From: an uncultured Draconibacterium sp. | GTDB lineage: Bacteria > Bacteroidota > Bacteroidia > Bacteroidales > Prolixibacteraceae | Length of the DNA stretch: 64,000 nt | Direction of reading: 5' to 3' | Assembly (NCBI RefSeq): GCF_963677565.1 | Contig: NZ_OY781982.1 | Coordinates: 806,001 to 870,000, forward strand | Shown here: positions 1 through 8,584 of the stretch, piece after piece | Layout of the letters: every line of letters starts with the position of its first letter | How positions within the stretch are numbered: the stretch's first letter is position 1 | Position numbers and translations under genes: made by a program | The notes under the pieces: model-generated | Told to the model about the DNA's origin: nothing | What the model saw: the letters and a program-made list of their open reading frames with translations, nothing else | The model's database searches: none

Positions 1-1091
1 GGATAAAAACCAATCTCTGCATTGGTAAAGACAAATGAATAATGTTTTGAAGCCCCCAAAGAGTAATTTTCTTCAGTTAGCTTATCGGTATAATGGTATT
101 CTACTCCAAAGTTATAATTGGTCTGCCATTTTATAGAGACAGGTTTGCGAATTCCATATTTAACACTACTAGTAATCTGAACGTACTCCAGTTTTGAATC
201 ATCAACATCATTTGTGCCTCTATTAATCGTATATCCAGGTGTAAAGGTAAGCTGTAATTGTTTTCCACTCTCCCGAGTTTGAAGAGCTCCGAACACCCAA
301 ATATCTTCCAGTCCAACAAAATAGTTCATATCCATTACATCATCTACAATACCTTCCTCTGAAAGAAATTCATGAATAGTTTCTAAATCCTTTTGTTTTC
401 TTTTGCGGGAGTCAAATACCCTTTTATTCTTCAATTCCGATATTAATGCTGAAAATGTTTGGACTTCAGCTTCTGACAACTCGCGTTTAGCCACCCCTCT
501 TTTTTCCAGCTCCTGCAACAATAAAATTCCATGTCTGTAATCCTGTACTCGCTCTATTCTGCCAATACCTGCTCCAATGCCAAGGTCACCAGAAAATCTT
601 TTTGAAATTGATTCAGTATCATTTTCAAAATCCTTTCTTTTGTAATATCCAACATATGAATACGGAACAGCAGTTAAAAACCATTGTTTCTCCCCCATGA
701 AATATTTAAAATCATATGATGCCGATATATTACTTGTTAAATCACTTTTCTCGGTGTCTACACTGTAATAATTCTTATTCTTGTTTTTTGAGTAATTTAG
801 GTAAGATTGTGCACTTCCAACAATTTGAAATTTGTCAGTATTTTGGTAAAAAGAATATCCGAATTCTCCTCCTCCGAAAACCCGATTGTCTTCTCTCTCG
901 CTCTTTTCGCCCATATCATTGTCATAATAGTAAGTAGAATTTTGAAAGGAACCATTTGTATTGAAATCAAAATCCAACTGGTGCCGCTTAATCTCCGGCA
1001 ACTTATACTTCGAAAGATCAAAGTTTTCGTACTGGGCAAAAGAAAAATAACTGAAAAACAGAAATGCGATAAAAGGGTAAATTCGTTTCAT
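1..1091 (-). CDS. Outer-membrane beta-barrel-like protein, C-terminus beyond window edge
   Basis: An open frame runs leftward from an ATG at 1091 to the window edge without a stop (363 codons). The N-terminus, MKRIYPFIAFLFFSYFSFAQ, is a clear signal peptide. The rest alternates aromatic and polar residues as in outer-membrane beta-strands. A helical insert lies near residues 170-250, with the segments ILLLQELEKRG and LSEAEVQTFSALISELK. The protein at 2708-4054 has the same plan: a signal peptide, strands, a helical insert with LLEKYYPGRLFSDYE and AQVIATIK, then more strands. I take the two as paralogues. Function is unknown; a porin-like or surface structural role is inference. A DUF5009 gene lies divergently upstream. 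Confidence 0.75.
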   Translation of the reverse strand, partial: MKRIYPFIAFLFFSYFSFAQYENFDLSKYKLPEIKRHQLDFDFNTNGSFQNSTYYYDNDMGEKSEREDNRVFGGGEFGYSFYQNTDKFQIVGSAQSYLNYSKNKNKNYYSVDTEKSDLTSNISASYDFKYFMGEKQWFLTAVPYSYVGYYKRKDFENDTESISKRFSGDLGIGAGIGRIERVQDYRHGILLLQELEKRGVAKRELSEAEVQTFSALISELKNKRVFDSRKRKQKDLETIHEFLSEEGIVDDVMDMNYFVGLEDIWVFGALQTRESGKQLQLTFTPGYTINRGTNDVDDSKLEYVQITSSVKYGIRKPVSIKWQTNYNFGVEYHYTDKLTEENYSLGASKHYSFVFTNAEIGFY

Positions 1092-1247
1092 TTTATTGGT
1101 TTTTATGGTAATGATGTGTTAGTTGCAACAACCATACCATTTAACAAAATAGAAAATATTTTACAGCATGAAACACTCAATTAAATTCCTCGCCTGTTTT
1201 ATCAATCAGAATGTTTACTATTTTTAAGAGACTAAACTAAAACAACT

Positions 1248-2357
1248 ATGGCAACTAAATCATTACGGACTGAACCACAAAAAAGACTTCAATCGTTAGA
1301 CGTACTTCGCGGATTTGATATGTTTTGGATAACCGGCGGCGGTATTTTGGCAACTGCCATTTCGCAAATTACCGGTGCCGAGTGGCTGGCTCACCAAATG
1401 CATCATGCCGAGTGGGCAGGCTTTAATTTCGAAGACCTGATCTTCCCGCTTTTTATGTTTATTGCGGGTGTTGCAATACCTTTCTCGATAAAAGCAAAAA
1501 TTGAAAAGAATGTCCCCCGAAAACGACTGGCATTAAAAGCGTTGAAACGTATGCTTATTCTCATTGTTTTAGGTATTCTGTACAACGGTACTTTCCAAAA
1601 TGGCTTTGCCAACGGCCGCATTGCCAGCGTACTGGGGCAAATTGGTATCGGTTACTTTTTTGCATCGCTAATTGTTATTTACTTCCATTCGTTTAAAAGC
1701 CGGATTTACTGGCTGGCGGGCATTCTGGTTGGCTTCGGAATTATTCAGTTACTTATTCCTGTGCCGGGAGTTGGCGCTGGCGTGCTAACACCCGAAGGCT
1801 GTATAAACGGCTACATCGACCAGCTGTTTTTACCGGGCCGTTTACATGGCGGCACTTTCGATCCGGAAGGAATATTGTGTAGTCTTTCGGCAACCGGAAT
1901 TACGCTAATGGGCACCATTGCCGGAAACATTCTGCGAAACCGAAAAACTACCGACTGGCAAAAAATTGGCTACATGGCTGCCACCGGTGTTGGGCTAATT
2001 ATTTTGGCGCTTGCGTTTTCAACCTTCTACCCTATTATTAAAAAATGCTGGACATCCACCTTTAATATGCTTGCGGGCGGAATTAGTTTTCTGCTGATGG
2101 CGTTGTTTTTCCTTATCATCGATCATTGGAAAATTCGTGGTTGGGCATTTTATTTCCGGGTAATTGGGATGAACTCTATTTTTATCTACCTATTTGTGCG
2201 CATCATCGATATGCAGTTTATTACCGAATTCTTCTTCGGCTGGATTACAAAACCTATGGGATACGCCGGACAATTCCTGATGCTAATACTCGGCCTTGCA
2301 CTCATGTGGGGATTGCTTTACTACATGTACAAAAAGAAGATTTTCCTGCGGGTTTAA
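1248..2357 (+). CDS. DUF5009 / HGSNAT-like membrane acyltransferase
   Basis: The protein has 369 residues and about ten hydrophobic segments. The N-terminal QRLQSLDVLRGFDMFWI-type segment (seen as KRLQSLDVLRGFDMFWITGG) and the following H-rich loop (AHQMHHAEWAGFNFEDLIFP) are typical of the DUF5009/COG4299 family. That family is related to human heparan-alpha-glucosaminide N-acetyltransferase, which moves acetyl groups across a membrane onto amino sugars. The length fits the family and the ATG at 1248 leaves no missing N-terminus. The bacterial substrate is not known; amino-sugar or glycan acetylation is the family-based guess. The gene is flanked by two related beta-barrel genes on the opposite strand, so it is probably transcribed alone. 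Confidence 0.85.
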   Translation: MATKSLRTEPQKRLQSLDVLRGFDMFWITGGGILATAISQITGAEWLAHQMHHAEWAGFNFEDLIFPLFMFIAGVAIPFSIKAKIEKNVPRKRLALKALKRMLILIVLGILYNGTFQNGFANGRIASVLGQIGIGYFFASLIVIYFHSFKSRIYWLAGILVGFGIIQLLIPVPGVGAGVLTPEGCINGYIDQLFLPGRLHGGTFDPEGILCSLSATGITLMGTIAGNILRNRKTTDWQKIGYMAATGVGLIILALAFSTFYPIIKKCWTSTFNMLAGGISFLLMALFFLIIDHWKIRGWAFYFRVIGMNSIFIYLFVRIIDMQFITEFFFGWITKPMGYAGQFLMLILGLALMWGLLYYMYKKKIFLRV

Positions 2358-2437
2358 ATAAGTCAGGTTTATTACTTAAATGTGAAAACGGTTTTTAGTA
2401 TGTGCGAAGTATAATTGATACTTCTCCGTGTGCAATG

Positions 2438-2707
2438 ACAAGATATTTACATCAAATTATGGCTTGTCAGTTAACTATGGTAGGCTTTCGGCGGAAATTT
2501 CCAGGTATCCTGCTCTCTCTGACAAGCTTTCAGCGCAGGTTTTTATGTTGCCAGTGTTCACAGGCAAGCTTTCAGCAATGGTTTTTGTGTTACCAGTGTT
2601 CACGGGCAAGCTTTCAGCGATGGTTTTTGTGTTCCCCGCATGCACGGGCATACCATCAGTGGTAATTTCTTTGATTACTGCCTGCACGGGCAAGCCTTCA
2701 ACAAGGG
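2438..2707. repeat. Degenerate 42-bp tandem repeat array between genes
   Basis: Units start at about 2438, 2480, 2522, 2564, 2606, 2648 and 2690, always 42 bp apart. The best-conserved units share GCAAGCTTTCAGC, then a GGTTTTTGTGTT-like centre, then CAGTGTTCACGG; outer units are diverged. The array fills most of the 350-bp gap between the DUF5009 gene and the convergent beta-barrel gene. It stays open in several frames on both strands because 42 is a multiple of three (14-residue repeats), but no frame has a signal peptide, a recognised domain or a convincing start. I treat it as non-coding repeat DNA. Confidence 0.8.
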
Positions 2708-4054
2708 TTAATACTTAGTCCGGTAAATCGACAGTGAAAACTCCGGTCCCGGCACCACAAACTGCTCATCGTCGGCAATGCGCCAGGCAAAGTTGAGTTT
2801 TACTCTTGATTTGGCGTTTAGCTGAGTGAAATAGGCCAGGTAGGGAATAAAGTTGTGGCTTAACGAGCCAACATCGTCGAAATTATTCAGCTCAATACCC
2901 GGTACATACTGCATTCCAAAGTCGAATTGAGTTTTCAGGTTATGATAATAACTCCATCCGAGGTTTATTTCTGCCGTTGCCCAATCGCGACTGATATTGG
3001 CATTAGTAAGTATGCCGTCGTTATTCTCAATATCGTTTTTGGTGTAGCGATTATAGATAAGTCCGGCCGAGAAATTCCTGTTCCATTTTACATTAACGTA
3101 TTTGGCATTGTCGTACTGAATGTATCCACCATACAAAAAGTCGGGCTCCTGGTTGTAATATTTAAAGTGAGGCCCAATTTCAAAACGGTTTCCCTGGTAA
3201 CGCGGATCGAACTCGCTGTATTGCCATTCGGCAGCCATCGATTCAGGAGAAGCCAGCACAAAAGTGCTGCGGATAAAGTCGGCAACTTCCTCCATCTCTT
3301 TATCAGGAGCATGTCCTTCCTTAAAATCGCGATTGTGTTTAATAGTGGCAATTACCTGGGCAAACTGCGCAATTTCGTAATCAGAAAACAAACGCCCCGG
3401 GTAATATTTTTCCAACAAGTAATGTGCAGTCATCAAGTGATTCATTGGGCTTAATCGCCCGGTTCCCCAACCGGCTTTAGCATTTAAACCATAGCGCAGG
3501 CGGTCTTTTGTGTCGCTTTCGTCAACCGGCGTAACTACTCCCAGCGAGTCGGTGCTGGTTCCATCCAGGTTCTGTTTATAAATATCGTAACGTCCCCAGG
3601 CACTTACATCAAGTACCGTATAACTTTTTGTATCGTAATAAAAGCGGTAACTATAATCAATATTCGCAGAAGTTCGTAGGCCGTAAAAATCCTGATCAGC
3701 AGTAACATATTCCACTTTCGAGCTGTCGACCCAATCGCCATAACCACCAAAAGGGCCAACTTCAAATTTTAAACTCAGGCGTTCCTGTTTGTAATCCAAC
3801 AAATTCCAGTAATTATTTTCCAACCTGAATTTGCCATTTAGCAAAGTACGTTCTTCATCAAAACGGCTTTCGTCGCTAAGCAATTCTTCCCGTTCTTTAC
3901 TCACTCCCAAAATCAATCCCCAGTTAAGTTCGCGCTTCTTAAACGAAACCACATCGTTATTGATTTCAGGCTCCTGTGCATGGCCTATAAAAACAGCAAA
4001 TACAAAAATCAGAGGTAAATAAATTTTGGGGAATATACTTTTTAGTTTTCTCAT
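2708..4054 (-). CDS. Outer-membrane beta-barrel-like protein, paralogue of the gene at 1-1091
   Basis: The protein has 448 residues. The N-terminal segment (RKLKSIFPKIYLPLIFVFAV, cut after GHAQ) is a signal peptide. The mature part is rich in alternating Tyr/Phe/Trp strands (for example FRLENNYWNLLDYKQERLSL) and ends in FSLSIYRTKY, consistent with an outer-membrane barrel. A charged helical insert lies at about residues 215-270, including DFKEGHAPDKEMEEVADFIRS-like sequence. The partial gene at the left edge has the same order of parts. The stop lies at the edge of the 42-bp repeat array. No enzymatic motif is visible and the function is unknown. Confidence 0.75.
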   Translation of the reverse strand: MRKLKSIFPKIYLPLIFVFAVFIGHAQEPEINNDVVSFKKRELNWGLILGVSKEREELLSDESRFDEERTLLNGKFRLENNYWNLLDYKQERLSLKFEVGPFGGYGDWVDSSKVEYVTADQDFYGLRTSANIDYSYRFYYDTKSYTVLDVSAWGRYDIYKQNLDGTSTDSLGVVTPVDESDTKDRLRYGLNAKAGWGTGRLSPMNHLMTAHYLLEKYYPGRLFSDYEIAQFAQVIATIKHNRDFKEGHAPDKEMEEVADFIRSTFVLASPESMAAEWQYSEFDPRYQGNRFEIGPHFKYYNQEPDFLYGGYIQYDNAKYVNVKWNRNFSAGLIYNRYTKNDIENNDGILTNANISRDWATAEINLGWSYYHNLKTQFDFGMQYVPGIELNNFDDVGSLSHNFIPYLAYFTQLNAKSRVKLNFAWRIADDEQFVVPGPEFSLSIYRTKY

Positions 4055-4165
4055 TTTCCGACATTGAAATTAGCCACAAAGAAAACAAACCTTCTGAAAA
4101 CTACGAGCATAAACCGGTTAATAAAAGTTAACCATAAACTCATTTGAGACGAAAAAACGCTTGGT

Positions 4166-4197
4166 TTTGCGCAAAATAAAAGGTTTGGTTAATTTTG
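4166..4197 (+). promoter_or_regulatory. Bacteroidota-type promoter of panB
   Basis: TTTG at 4166-4169, then exactly 20 bases, then TAATTTTG at 4190-4197. This fits the Bacteroidota sigma-A consensus (TTG, 19-21 bp, TAnnTTTG). It would give a short leader of about 20 nt before the ATG at 4223. Confidence 0.7.
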
Positions 4198-4222
4198 CTG
4201 TCTAAACAGAATTCAAACAGAC

Positions 4223-5038
4223 ATGTCAGTACATAGCGAAGTTCGTAAAGTTACCACGCACCGTTTATCGGAAATGAAATTGCGTGGCGAAAAAATATCG
4301 ATGTTAACAGCCTACGATTACAGTATGGCACAGTTGGTTGATGAAGCCGGATTAGATGTTATCCTGGTTGGCGATTCGGCCTCGAACGTAATGGCTGGTC
4401 ACGAGACCACGCTACCAATCACCCTTAATGAGATGATTTTTATGGGTGCATCGGTGGTACGTGCTGTAAACCGTGCACTTGTTGTGGTCGATCTTCCATT
4501 TGGAACCTACCAGGGCAACTCGCGCGAAGCATTAAGTTCGGCAATCCGTATTATGAAAGAAACAGCTGCCGACGCGGTAAAACTTGAAGGAGGAGAAGAA
4601 GTTATAGAATCGGTGAAACGTATACTTTCGGCCGGAATTCCGGTGATGGGTCACCTTGGATTAATGCCGCAGTCGATTCATAAATTTGGTACTTACACTG
4701 TACGTGCCAAGCAGGAAGCCGAAGCTGAGAAATTAATCAGCGATGCCAAGTTATTGGAAGAAGCCGGTTGTTTTGCGATTGTACTGGAGAAAATTCCGGC
4801 GGCACTGGGAGAACAGGTTGCCAAAGAGCTGAAAATTCCGGTAATCGGGATTGGTGCAGGTGGCGGTGTAGACGGTCAGGTTCTCGTAATACACGATATG
4901 CTGGGAATTACACAACAGTTCTCTCCCCGCTTTTTACGCAGGTACCACAACCTGGCAGCCGAAATTAAAGGCGCCGTGGGAAATTATATCAACGATGTGA
5001 AATCGCAGGATTTCCCGAACGAAAAAGAGCAGTATTAA
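4223..5038 (+). CDS. panB: 3-methyl-2-oxobutanoate hydroxymethyltransferase
   Basis: PanB makes ketopantoate from alpha-ketoisovalerate and methylene-tetrahydrofolate, the first step of pantothenate and CoA synthesis, in the cytosol. The 271-residue length is normal. Family signatures visible are LTAYDYSMA, the metal-binding VGDSA at residues 49-53, GHETTLPITL, VVDLPFGTY, VMGHLGLMPQS and the catalytic Glu near residue 189 in IVLEKIP, followed by PVIGIGAGG. A good promoter lies just upstream (4166-4197). The downstream pseudouridine synthase is about 100 bp away across low-complexity DNA, so panB is probably monocistronic. No other pantothenate gene is nearby. Confidence 0.97.
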   Translation: MSVHSEVRKVTTHRLSEMKLRGEKISMLTAYDYSMAQLVDEAGLDVILVGDSASNVMAGHETTLPITLNEMIFMGASVVRAVNRALVVVDLPFGTYQGNSREALSSAIRIMKETAADAVKLEGGEEVIESVKRILSAGIPVMGHLGLMPQSIHKFGTYTVRAKQEAEAEKLISDAKLLEEAGCFAIVLEKIPAALGEQVAKELKIPVIGIGAGGGVDGQVLVIHDMLGITQQFSPRFLRRYHNLAAEIKGAVGNYINDVKSQDFPNEKEQY

Positions 5039-5142
5039 AAAGACGGAAGCCCGAAGACAGAAGTTGGAAGGCCTGAGCACAAAGTTTGAAGTTCAGAATA
5101 AATTTTCTTACTTGTAGCTTGTGTCTAACAGCTAGAAGCTAA

Positions 5143-5853
5143 ATGATGGAAGTAATATACGAAGACAACCATATTATTGCAATAAACAAGGCGTGCGGCG
5201 ACGTTGTGCAGGGAGATAAAACCGGCGACGAAACCGTAATGGACAAGGTGAAACATTTTCTGAAGGTGAAATACAACAAACCGGGGAATGTTTACCTTGG
5301 CCTGCCTCACCGCCTCGACCGCCCTACTAGCGGCATTTTAATTTTAGCCAAAACAAGTAAGGTACTACCTCGGCTGAATAAACTTTTTCAAACCAAAGAC
5401 GGAATGAAAAAAGTGTACTGGGCAGTGGTGGATAAACGCCCTCCGAAATACTCCGACACACTGGAGCATTACCTGCGCAAAGACCAGGAGAAAAACAGAA
5501 GTTACGCCTACACCGAACCGCGTTCTGATTGTAAATTTGCCAGCCTCACCTACCGCCATGTGGCCAGTATCGATCGCTACCATTTACTGGAAGTGGAAAT
5601 TCATACCGGACGTCATCACCAGATTAGGGTTCAACTGCGCCAATTACAACTTCATATTAAAGGCGACTTAAAATATGGCGCTGCCCGATCAAACAAAGAC
5701 AAAGGTATTCACTTGCATGCGCGGAAAGTAGAGCTGATACACCCGGTGCGCAAAACACCATTAACCATTGTTGCCAATCCGCCAAAAGATCCTGTTTGGG
5801 ATGAGTTTATGAAACTTTTCAATGCAGGTAAGTTTAGCCCGGTGGAAATATAG
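5143..5853 (+). CDS. RluA-family RNA pseudouridine synthase
   Basis: The 236-residue protein begins with VIYEDNHIIAINKACGDVVQ and carries the RluA-family signature HRLDRPTSGILILAKT at about residues 56-71, including the catalytic Asp. It also has ETGRHHQIRVQLRQL-type sequence (HTGRHHQIRVQLRQL) and LHARKVELIHP near the end. It therefore isomerises uridine to pseudouridine in structural RNA. It has only the catalytic domain and no N-terminal S4 domain, so RluC/RluD assignment is unsafe and the target uridine cannot be named. Two Met codons in a row (5143 and 5146) leave the start ambiguous by one residue. Confidence 0.93.
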   Translation: MMEVIYEDNHIIAINKACGDVVQGDKTGDETVMDKVKHFLKVKYNKPGNVYLGLPHRLDRPTSGILILAKTSKVLPRLNKLFQTKDGMKKVYWAVVDKRPPKYSDTLEHYLRKDQEKNRSYAYTEPRSDCKFASLTYRHVASIDRYHLLEVEIHTGRHHQIRVQLRQLQLHIKGDLKYGAARSNKDKGIHLHARKVELIHPVRKTPLTIVANPPKDPVWDEFMKLFNAGKFSPVEI

Positions 5854-5993
5854 AAGGGATTGAAGGATTGAATGGTGAATGGGTAATTGAGTGAATGATT
5901 TAATGCGAAAATGATTCAATGCTTCAATAGTTCCGAACAATTTTTCGAAAAACCTGATGCTCGTAACTCGTAGCTAGCGACTCTTAGCTCGTA

Positions 5994-6476
5994 TCACTCT
6001 AAATCCTTTGGTTTAAAAGCAAAAGGCAACAGGTTATCAGCACCTTCCAGCACCTGGATGTGTTTGCGTCCATCGAGAATTACACGAATATGTTTATTGT
6101 AGCGCACCTCGGTTTCTACCAGTACCTGACGGCATGAGCCACAAGGTTGTGCCGGCAGTTCCAGTAATCCGTGCGAATTTTTTGCAGTAACGGCAATGGC
6201 TTTAACAGCCTGGTCGGGGTAAGTAGAGTTAGCGTAAAACAGGGCAACCCGTTCGGCACACAGGCCATCGGTAAAGTCGGCATTTTCCTGATTGCTCCCG
6301 GTAATTATCTCGCCGTTATCAAGCAAGAGCGCTGCTCCCACACAAAATTTTGAATAAGGCGCATATGCATTTTTACTGGCTTCGCGCGCTGCCAGCACCA
6401 ATTTTTGATCGGCCTCAGGCAGTTCCACAACCGTATCATACTCGCAAACCATTATCCTAAGTTCCTTCCTTCGCAT
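5994..6476 (-). CDS. cdd: Cytidine deaminase
   Basis: The protein converts cytidine and deoxycytidine to uridine forms in pyrimidine salvage. The 160-residue length fits the homotetrameric class with one zinc per subunit. Zinc ligands are Cys73 and the Cys112/Cys115 pair in PCGSCRQV; the proton-shuttling Glu75 sits in CAERVALF. The substrate-binding segment YSKFCVGAALL is also present. Another possible start is the Met at residue 9 (VCEYDTVVEL follows), which would remove a charged N-terminal extension; I cannot decide between them. The membrane-protein gene at 6565-7017 lies 88 bp upstream on the same strand. Confidence 0.95.
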   Translation of the reverse strand: MRRKELRIMVCEYDTVVELPEADQKLVLAAREASKNAYAPYSKFCVGAALLLDNGEIITGSNQENADFTDGLCAERVALFYANSTYPDQAVKAIAVTAKNSHGLLELPAQPCGSCRQVLVETEVRYNKHIRVILDGRKHIQVLEGADNLLPFAFKPKDLE

Positions 6477-6564
6477 AAACGGGTATTTTTCTCAAATGTA
6501 CAATTTTATATTAAATGGAAGCCTGATGGGTTTGTTATTCACGTTGAATATTATGATTCCGAAT

Positions 6565-7017
6565 TTATATTCCCGGAAACAAATAAAACACCGCAATACT
6601 TAAAATGGTTATTGTTGATATGCCAACCGGAAACCAAACCGGGGCAATCCACGGCCTTGGAATAAGAAATAATACATCGATTGTTGTTAGACTTCGCGGC
6701 CACTTTATTAGCACATACAAAGACACGTAATAAAACAAATCCCAAAAAGCAAAAGTCCACAGAAAAACCATTGCCCGGTCCAGCCACGAATTTCCAACCA
6801 GTAAAGCCAATGTTGCCAGCATGATAATGGTTGCGGCTTCGCGAGTCATTTCAATTTTTATGGTGCGCTTCGGAATCTGTTCCAGCAATTCTTTGTTTCC
6901 CGATTCCGAATCAGCATCAAGCAATCCGATGGCTTTTCTTAGATAAACCACCACCACTCCTTCGAAGTGTGCCATGGCGATACCAAAAACGGCAAGCAGT
7001 AAATATTTTGTAAGCAT
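6565..7017 (-). CDS. Small integral membrane protein of unknown function
   Basis: The 150-residue protein has four likely membrane segments: near residues 2-25 (YLLLAVFGIAMAHFEGVVVV), 60-80 (ATIIMLATLALLV), 84-105 (AMVFLWTFAFWDLFYYVSLY) and 125-148. A charged cytosolic or periplasmic loop (LDADSESGNKELLEQIPKR) lies between the first two. I recognise no named family. The same-strand position upstream of cdd, with 88 bp between, would allow co-transcription but the functions show no clear link. Confidence 0.75.
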   Translation of the reverse strand: MLTKYLLLAVFGIAMAHFEGVVVVYLRKAIGLLDADSESGNKELLEQIPKRTIKIEMTREAATIIMLATLALLVGNSWLDRAMVFLWTFAFWDLFYYVSLYVLIKWPRSLTTIDVLFLIPRPWIAPVWFPVGISTITILSIAVFYLFPGI

Positions 7018-7136
7018 AATGTGTCGGTATTTATCCGTTTTATTGTTCTATTTAAGTTACGAATATCGACTTGTAATTACAATACCAAGAATCGCCAAAT
7101 GGTTCGTTTAAAATATATTATTACTTAAACAGGTAC

Positions 7137-7463
7137 CTAAATTGCATCAATTTTGGCAGCCAAAATGAAGTCGTTGGGCGATAAGCCACCAATGTTATGT
7201 GTACTTAATTCTACCTCTACCAAACCGTAATGAATGCCTAAATCGGGGTGATGATCTTCTTCATCTGCCAGCAACGCAATTCTCTGTGCAAATGCCATCG
7301 CTTCATTAAAATCCTTCACAGAAAAATCCCTTCTAATTTTTTTATTCTCTACTACTTTCCAATCGTTGTCTATTTTCTCCTTAAATTGCTTTATCTCCTC
7401 AGCATTTAATGGTGTTGTTTCCTTTTTGCAAGGAGTACAGTGCTTTTCTTTTAATTCTCTCAT
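7137..7463 (-). CDS. phhB: Pterin-4a-carbinolamine dehydratase
   Basis: The 108-residue protein dehydrates 4a-hydroxy-tetrahydrobiopterin and so recycles the pterin cofactor used with aromatic amino acid hydroxylases. The family core is plain: FNEAMAFAQRIALLADEEDH followed by HPDLGIHYGLVEVELSTH and GGLSPNDFILAAKID. The His-His-Pro triplet carries the active-site histidines. The N-terminal extension has a CxxC (CTPCKKETTPL), which appears in several Bacteroidota members (recalled from the family). No phenylalanine hydroxylase gene is in the window, so the partner enzyme must be elsewhere or the protein has another pterin role. Confidence 0.93.
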   Translation of the reverse strand: MRELKEKHCTPCKKETTPLNAEEIKQFKEKIDNDWKVVENKKIRRDFSVKDFNEAMAFAQRIALLADEEDHHPDLGIHYGLVEVELSTHNIGGLSPNDFILAAKIDAI

Positions 7464-7624
7464 TACTGTTTGTTTTCAAAATGATGTTTCTACTTTTTAA
7501 TACAGGTCTGTTTAAATAATTTTCATCCATCCTTCTATAAAAACGAACAATAGCTAATTCTTTTTGTTTCTAAACCAGTAACTTAAATCAAAATTCTATT
7601 ACCAATTAAATCTGAATTCAGATC

Positions 7625-8584
7625 ATGAAAGAAAAATTCAACAAAGAAAATCCCCGGATAGAAATGAAACGCCGCGAGTTTATCCGGGTTGGTGCAAGTT
7701 TTGCCGCTGGCGCCGGTTTAGTGGGTTTGGGAACGACCAAACTCTTTGCGACGAACAGTAATTCGGTAGCACAAACCACAATCGAAAATGTAACTTTAAA
7801 TAATGGCGTTCAAATGCCAATTTTAGGTTTCGGCACGCTGTATTTAAACGACGAAAAGGGAGCGCAATGTGTTGCCGATGCCATTTCGCTGGGTTACCGA
7901 TTGATTGATACAGCAACGGTTTACGGGAACGAAGAAGCTGTTGGAACCGGCATTAAGAAAAGTGGTATCGACCGAAAGGAACTTTTTGTTACTTCTAAAG
8001 TTTGGGTAGATGACTCCGGTTATGAAAAAGCCAAAGTAGCTTTTCAGACTTCCCTTGACAAACTGGGCCTCGATTATCTAGACCTTTACCTCATCCACCG
8101 GCCGCGTGGCGATGTAAAAGGCTCGTGGCAAGCCATGGAAGAGTTGCACAAAGAAGGTAAGATAAAAGCAATTGGTATCAGTAATTTTGAAGATCACCAG
8201 ATTGATGAATTACTGGAATACGCCACTATTAAACCGGCCGTTAATCAGATTGAAACACATGCTTTCTTCCAGCAAAGTAAGGCACGAAAATCATTACTGG
8301 ATTATGGTGTACAAATGGAAGCATGGTCGCCGTTTGCACAAGGTCGGAACGGATTGTTTACCAACGAAACGCTTGCTGCCATTGGCAAAAAGTACAATAA
8401 AAACAATGCGCAGGTAAGTTTGAGGTGGCATTATCAGCGTGGTATTGTTGCCATTCCGCGCTCATCGCAAAAAGCGCATATGATGGAGAACCTCAATATT
8501 TTTGATTTCGAACTCAGTGATGCGGATATGAAAACCATTGCCGCCCTGGACTTGAATAAAACACAGTTTCCGGAGTGGGAATAG
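7625..8584 (+). CDS. Tat-exported aldo/keto reductase
   Basis: An NADPH-dependent oxidoreductase of the AKR barrel family. Catalytic tetrad elements are visible: Asp and Tyr in RLIDTATVYGNEEAVG, Lys in FVTSKVW and His in YLIHRPRGD; GISNFEDHQIDELL and the C-terminal IPRSSQKAHMMENL match cofactor-binding segments. The N-terminus reads MKRREFIRVGASFAAGAG, a twin-arginine-type signal ending near LFA, so the folded enzyme is probably exported. The Met at 7664 directly before KRREF is an alternative start. The gene ends directly against the convergent GH51 gene with no spacer. The substrate is unknown; a sugar or aldehyde is possible given the glycan-degrading neighbours (inference). Confidence 0.9.
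   Translation: MKEKFNKENPRIEMKRREFIRVGASFAAGAGLVGLGTTKLFATNSNSVAQTTIENVTLNNGVQMPILGFGTLYLNDEKGAQCVADAISLGYRLIDTATVYGNEEAVGTGIKKSGIDRKELFVTSKVWVDDSGYEKAKVAFQTSLDKLGLDYLDLYLIHRPRGDVKGSWQAMEELHKEGKIKAIGISNFEDHQIDELLEYATIKPAVNQIETHAFFQQSKARKSLLDYGVQMEAWSPFAQGRNGLFTNETLAAIGKKYNKNNAQVSLRWHYQRGIVAIPRSSQKAHMMENLNIFDFELSDADMKTIAALDLNKTQFPEWE

Noticed and set aside
2428..2718. Possible small genes on either strand within the 42-bp repeats
   Set aside because: The repeat period is a multiple of three, so several frames stay open by chance; no start, signal or domain supports a gene.
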